Assembly: GCA_028691335.1 (NCBI GenBank)
Contig: JAQUZK010000049.1
Coordinates: forward strand, 1 to 8,466
DNA length: 8,466 nt
Direction of reading: 5' to 3'
Source of the DNA: Candidatus Izemoplasmatales bacterium
GTDB lineage: Bacteria; Bacillota_I; Bacilli_A; Izemoplasmatales; Hujiaoplasmataceae
A program made the translations under genes and the position numbers. Shown piece after piece: positions 6,108-8,466 of the stretch (positions within the stretch are counted from its first letter, which is position 1; each line of letters begins with the position of its first letter). The notes under the pieces are model-generated. The model was not told where the DNA came from. It ran no database searches and saw only the letters and a list, made by a program, of their open reading frames with translations.

Positions 6108-6932
6108 CTATTCCTCTGGAATATATGGAGTAAAACCAGTTGTTAAGTTATCTTGATCAAAAGAATAATCATCATAACTAAAATGCATCTCTATATGATA
6201 ATGATGTTGTAAGTATTGATTCCAATAAGCAAAAACTATATCAGTTACTAAATTATCCTTGAGATAGAAGAATACAAAATCAATCCTATCTTCATTGATT
6301 GACTCGGTATCCCTTTTAAAACATGTAAGTAAACTAGTTCTAAATGTAGAATCATTTAAAACCTCATCTTTTATCTTCCATATTTTGCTTTTAGAGTTAT
6401 CTTGTTCTTCCATAACAAGATATTCAAACCATTCCTCATTTAAAAAAGAATAATCTAAATGAAATCTTGCAGCTTCAATATTATTATCAGAGAAATTATA
6501 TGCATGAAATCTATATTGGAACTCTTCGTCAGTATCATTGTATTTATACTTTCTATAAATAGTATAATTGTTATCAATTTCTAAATACACCGTATAGGCC
6601 TTATTCTCAGAATCAATGACAAAAGCTTCATTTTCTATCTGCCATCCTGCATTACCATAATAATAACGAGATTGAACATAGATATCATTTTCATATAACT
6701 TGACTATGTTATAACTAAACCAATCTTCCCCATTGGTTTGCCACAACTTCTGTCTATAAGTATAATTATCTTCTAATTCTTTAAACTTAGGTAAAGCTTC
6801 TTTTAAACTCACACCATCTGTAACCAAAACTTCTTCGTTTGGTATCTTCTCACCATCACACGCGATAAGCATTAATGTCATTGGCAAAAATACAAATACC
6901 ACAAGTAACACATTTAATAATCTTTTTCCCAT
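6108..6932 (-). CDS. Putative lipoprotein of unknown function
   Basis: This 274-residue protein begins with a lipoprotein signal: MGKR, a hydrophobic run (5-24) and lipobox LIAC with Cys25 as lipidation site. The mature protein should be anchored on the outer face of the membrane. After Cys25 it is rich in aromatic and acidic residues and looks beta-strand-rich, with alternating patterns such as YTIYRKYKYN and HYHIEMHFSY; this recalls lipid- or ligand-binding beta folds of many small Gram-positive lipoproteins, but I do not recognise the family. The ATG follows GAGGA (6941-6945) by 8 bases. It is a single-gene unit with its own promoter and terminator, divergent from the padR operon with 153 bases between them, so the PadR-type regulator may also act on it. 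Confidence 0.8.
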   Translation of the reverse strand: MGKRLLNVLLVVFVFLPMTLMLIACDGEKIPNEEVLVTDGVSLKEALPKFKELEDNYTYRQKLWQTNGEDWFSYNIVKLYENDIYVQSRYYYGNAGWQIENEAFVIDSENKAYTVYLEIDNNYTIYRKYKYNDTDEEFQYRFHAYNFSDNNIEAARFHLDYSFLNEEWFEYLVMEEQDNSKSKIWKIKDEVLNDSTFRTSLLTCFKRDTESINEDRIDFVFFYLKDNLVTDIVFAYWNQYLQHHYHIEMHFSYDDYSFDQDNLTTGFTPYIPEE

Positions 6933-6951
6933 TTTTTATGTCCTCAGTTAT

Positions 6952-6963
6952 TTAATCGATTAA
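6952..6963. promoter_or_regulatory. 12-bp perfect palindrome in the lipoprotein 5' leader
   Basis: TTAATCGATTAA is a perfect palindrome between the predicted lipoprotein transcription start and its ribosome binding site. A regulator bound here would block elongation or initiation. Short AT-rich palindromes arise readily by chance, so this is weak. Confidence 0.25.
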
Positions 6964-6986
6964 TAAAACTATGTTTTTCGATTTTA

Positions 6987-6995
6987 ATTATATCA
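6987..6995 (-). promoter_or_regulatory. Extended -10 promoter of the lipoprotein gene
   Basis: On the minus strand TGA-TATAAT gives a consensus extended -10 about 55 bases before the ATG. No good -35 is seen, which extended -10 promoters can tolerate. It lies back to back with the padR promoter, whose -35 begins 40 bases away. Confidence 0.6.
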
Positions 6996-7034
6996 CTTTT
7001 CTTACAATTTTTAAAAACAAAAAGTAAAAAAGTA

Positions 7035-7063
7035 TTGACAACCTATACTATGTATTATATAGT
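7035..7063 (+). promoter_or_regulatory. padR operon promoter
   Basis: TTGACA (7035-7040), a 17-base spacer and TATAGT (7058-7063) form a near-consensus sigma-A promoter. The start would be near 7070, leaving a very short leader before the ribosome binding site at 7073-7080. The -10 is covered by a palindrome. Confidence 0.8.
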
Positions 7064-7064
7064 A
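7046..7064. promoter_or_regulatory. Probable PadR operator over the -10
   Basis: TACTATGTATTATATAGTA is a 19-base imperfect palindrome with a single mismatched pair (7052/7058). It covers the -10 and part of the spacer of the padR promoter. PadR-family dimers bind such AT-rich inverted repeats and commonly repress their own operon, so autorepression is the simplest reading. An outer pair, CCTAT (7042-7046) and ATAGG (7071-7075), has a different centre and may be a second half-site set or chance. Confidence 0.6.
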
Positions 7065-7072
7065 ATATGCAT

Positions 7073-7080
7073 AGGGAGGT
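7073..7080 (+). promoter_or_regulatory. Ribosome binding site that fixes the padR start
   Basis: AGGGAGGT lies 5 bases before ATG at 7086. A longer in-frame reading from TTG at 7035 would start inside the promoter's own -35 hexamer and is rejected. Confidence 0.85.
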
Positions 7081-7085
7081 ATACG

Positions 7086-7388
7086 ATGGATATACAACTA
7101 AAAAAAGGTTTGCTTGATTTAATGGTATTAGCTTCCATTAAATACGAAGACTCCTATGGATATAAAATTGTACAAGACATATCTCAAATCCTTGACATCA
7201 GTGAATCAACGCTTTACCCAATCTTAAAAAGATTGGAAAAGCAAAAACTAGTAAACACCTACAATACTACTTATAACTCAAGGATAAGAAAATATTATCA
7301 GATTAACAAAAACGGGTTAGAGAAACTAAAACAATCAATAGATGATTTCGATGAAATCAATCGAATGTATATGTATATAAAGAGGTAA
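7086..7388 (+). CDS. PadR-family transcriptional regulator
   Basis: This 100-residue protein is a PadR-type winged-helix DNA-binding protein of the short (PadR-s1-like) class. Hallmarks are KKGLLDLMVL (6-15), SYGYKIVQDI (23-32), the recognition-helix region ESTLYPILKRLEKQKLV (40-56) and the wing RIRKYYQINKNGLEKL (67-82). It ends in a short C-terminal helix likely used for dimer contact. Such proteins are mostly repressors released by small molecules or envelope signals. It is the first gene of an operon: the next gene starts 6 bases after its stop, and its ribosome binding site (AAGAGG, 7380-7385) lies inside the padR reading frame. A palindrome over its promoter suggests autorepression. The divergent lipoprotein gene is a second possible target. 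Confidence 0.93.
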   Translation: MDIQLKKGLLDLMVLASIKYEDSYGYKIVQDISQILDISESTLYPILKRLEKQKLVNTYNTTYNSRIRKYYQINKNGLEKLKQSIDDFDEINRMYMYIKR

Positions 7389-7394
7389 AAGATA

Positions 7395-7952
7395 ATGAAT
7401 AGAAAAACATTCTTAAACGAATTAAGAAAAGAACTTAAATTTTATAAAAAAATCAACACTGAAGAAATCATCTATTATTATGATGAAATGATTCAAGATG
7501 CTGTTGATGAAGGTCAAGATGAAAGCTTATTCATCAAGAATCTTGGATCTATCGATTCAATTATCGCTAATATTATTAAAGATGAAGAATTCATTAAAGA
7601 TGTAAAAACATCAAACAAGAATTCATTATCAAATATTATTGGCGGAACTGTTAAAGTAATTAGTTGGATTGGATACTACTTCTCATTATTTGTACTAACC
7701 ATAGTCTATGCTTCAATCTTTTTATCTGGCCTTGGATTAATCTTTCAAGCTGGTGTATACTTCATAGTTGATGAAGTAACTACCATGGATCAATGGGTGT
7801 TAATCGGTATGATTTTGATGGGGATTGGTATCGCTATGATAGGTTACGCTTTATTAGCCAATATTTACAAAACAAATAATTCCATTAGATTATTTATAAT
7901 TAGAAAAACAAAACAAATTTATCGTAAAAAAGGGGAAAGAAACAATGAGTAA
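7395..7952 (+). CDS. DUF1700/HAAS-domain membrane protein
   Basis: This 185-residue protein has the DUF1700/HAAS layout. An N-terminal amphipathic helical domain (about 1-68) contains RKTFLNELRKELK and EEIIYYYDEMIQDAVDEG. Two membrane segments follow (about 92-118 and 134-157), then a basic cytoplasmic tail (KTKQIYRKKG). HAAS domains are alpha-helical modules often found next to PadR-type regulators and are thought to help them sense membrane state, but the mechanism is not settled. It is translationally linked on both sides: it starts 6 bases after padR stops, and its last 8 bases overlap the start of the DUF4097 gene. Confidence 0.88.
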   Translation: MNRKTFLNELRKELKFYKKINTEEIIYYYDEMIQDAVDEGQDESLFIKNLGSIDSIIANIIKDEEFIKDVKTSNKNSLSNIIGGTVKVISWIGYYFSLFVLTIVYASIFLSGLGLIFQAGVYFIVDEVTTMDQWVLIGMILMGIGIAMIGYALLANIYKTNNSIRLFIIRKTKQIYRKKGERNNE

Positions 7953-8466
7953 ATTATTTAAATTCGGCCTAGGATTCTTATTAATAGGGCTAGCTGTTGT
8001 ATTGATTGTATCTACCACAACAAGCGCAGATCTTTTTGTGGTAGATGATGAAAATTATACATTCTATGAAAAAGACTATGAATTTGATGAGTTAAGTTCA
8101 TTTTATTTAGACTTTGATAATCGTAATGTTAATATTCTAGAAAGTGAAGATAATAAAGTTCACCTTAAATATTACATTCATGATAAAGATTTAGTAGAAT
8201 ATGAAGTGAGTGAAAAAGAATTAAATTTTACAATATCAAGAAAATGGTATTACAATATTTTTTCATTTGATATCTTCTCAAGTAAAGAATATTTTAAAGT
8301 ATATCTTTATATTCCTTCAGGAATGAATATCAACATCCTTGATGTATCAACATCAAACGGAAAAGTTGATTTTGATGTTGATAATATTTTCGATATTATT
8401 AGATTGACAAGTTCCAACGGAAGAATTGATATATCAAACCTTACAGCCACAAGCATAAAAGCAAGT
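7945..8466 (+). CDS. DUF4097-family protein, cut by the window end
   Basis: This reading frame starts at ATG 7945 and stays open to the last base, giving 174 residues with the C-terminus missing. It follows AAGGGG (7930-7935) by 9 bases and overlaps the end of the DUF1700 gene by 8 bases, a sign of coupled translation. A hydrophobic segment (about 6-26) acts as signal or membrane anchor; the rest should be extracellular. The DUF4097 mark is the repeated strand-turn STSNGKVDFDV (about 136-146) and SSNGRIDISNL (about 156-166), spaced about 20 residues, which builds a right-handed beta-solenoid. Function in this family is unknown, but its usual partners, as here, are PadR and DUF1700, which suggests an envelope-related sensor or regulator module. 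Confidence 0.88.
   Translation, partial: MSKLFKFGLGFLLIGLAVVLIVSTTTSADLFVVDDENYTFYEKDYEFDELSSFYLDFDNRNVNILESEDNKVHLKYYIHDKDLVEYEVSEKELNFTISRKWYYNIFSFDIFSSKEYFKVYLYIPSGMNINILDVSTSNGKVDFDVDNIFDIIRLTSSNGRIDISNLTATSIKAS

Noticed and set aside
7035..7085. Upstream TTG start for the PadR protein
   Set aside because: This TTG is part of the promoter -35 hexamer; the ATG at 7086 has a strong ribosome binding site and matches the usual PadR N-terminus.
1..8466. CRISPR arrays, tRNA or rRNA genes
   Set aside because: No regularly spaced repeats, and no cloverleaf or rRNA-like sequence could be seen on either strand.

Overview
The window is very AT-rich DNA from a low-GC Gram-positive lineage. Trp is written TGG throughout and one gene ends in TGA, so the code is standard and not the Mycoplasma code. 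Lipobox lipoproteins, AAGGAGG ribosome binding sites and sigma-A type promoters fit Bacillota or a standard-code mollicute such as an Acholeplasma/Izemoplasma-like organism. This placement is inference: no rRNA or housekeeping marker is present.

Layout. Positions 1-402 hold no intact gene, only a nested hairpin (73-127) and a possible decayed transposase tail. Three minus-strand genes follow in transcription order from right to left. The first is a cytoplasmic C45/AAT-type Ntn acyltransferase or amidohydrolase (5966-4935), with its own strong promoter. The second is a secreted protein with a clear MACPF (perforin-like) signature (4737-3238), with its own extended -10 promoter. The third is a 917-residue MacB-type ABC transporter, ATPase fused to an FtsX-type permease (3156-403), with a perfect palindrome at its promoter. 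No convincing terminator separates these three, so read-through is possible. Upstream lies a separately terminated minus-strand lipoprotein gene of unknown function (6932-6108).

The lipoprotein gene diverges from a plus-strand operon at the right edge: PadR-family repressor, DUF1700/HAAS membrane protein, and a DUF4097 protein cut by the window end. The PadR promoter carries a near-perfect palindrome over its -10, which suggests autoregulation. PadR-DUF1700-DUF4097 is a recurrent Gram-positive arrangement thought to belong to envelope-related regulation.

The most interesting part is the middle block, where a bacterial perforin-like protein sits beside a MacB-type transporter and a C45 enzyme. 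A secreted pore-former with a linked export, immunity or envelope-stress pump is a reasonable hypothesis. The sequence shows only adjacency, shared strand and regulatory palindromes.
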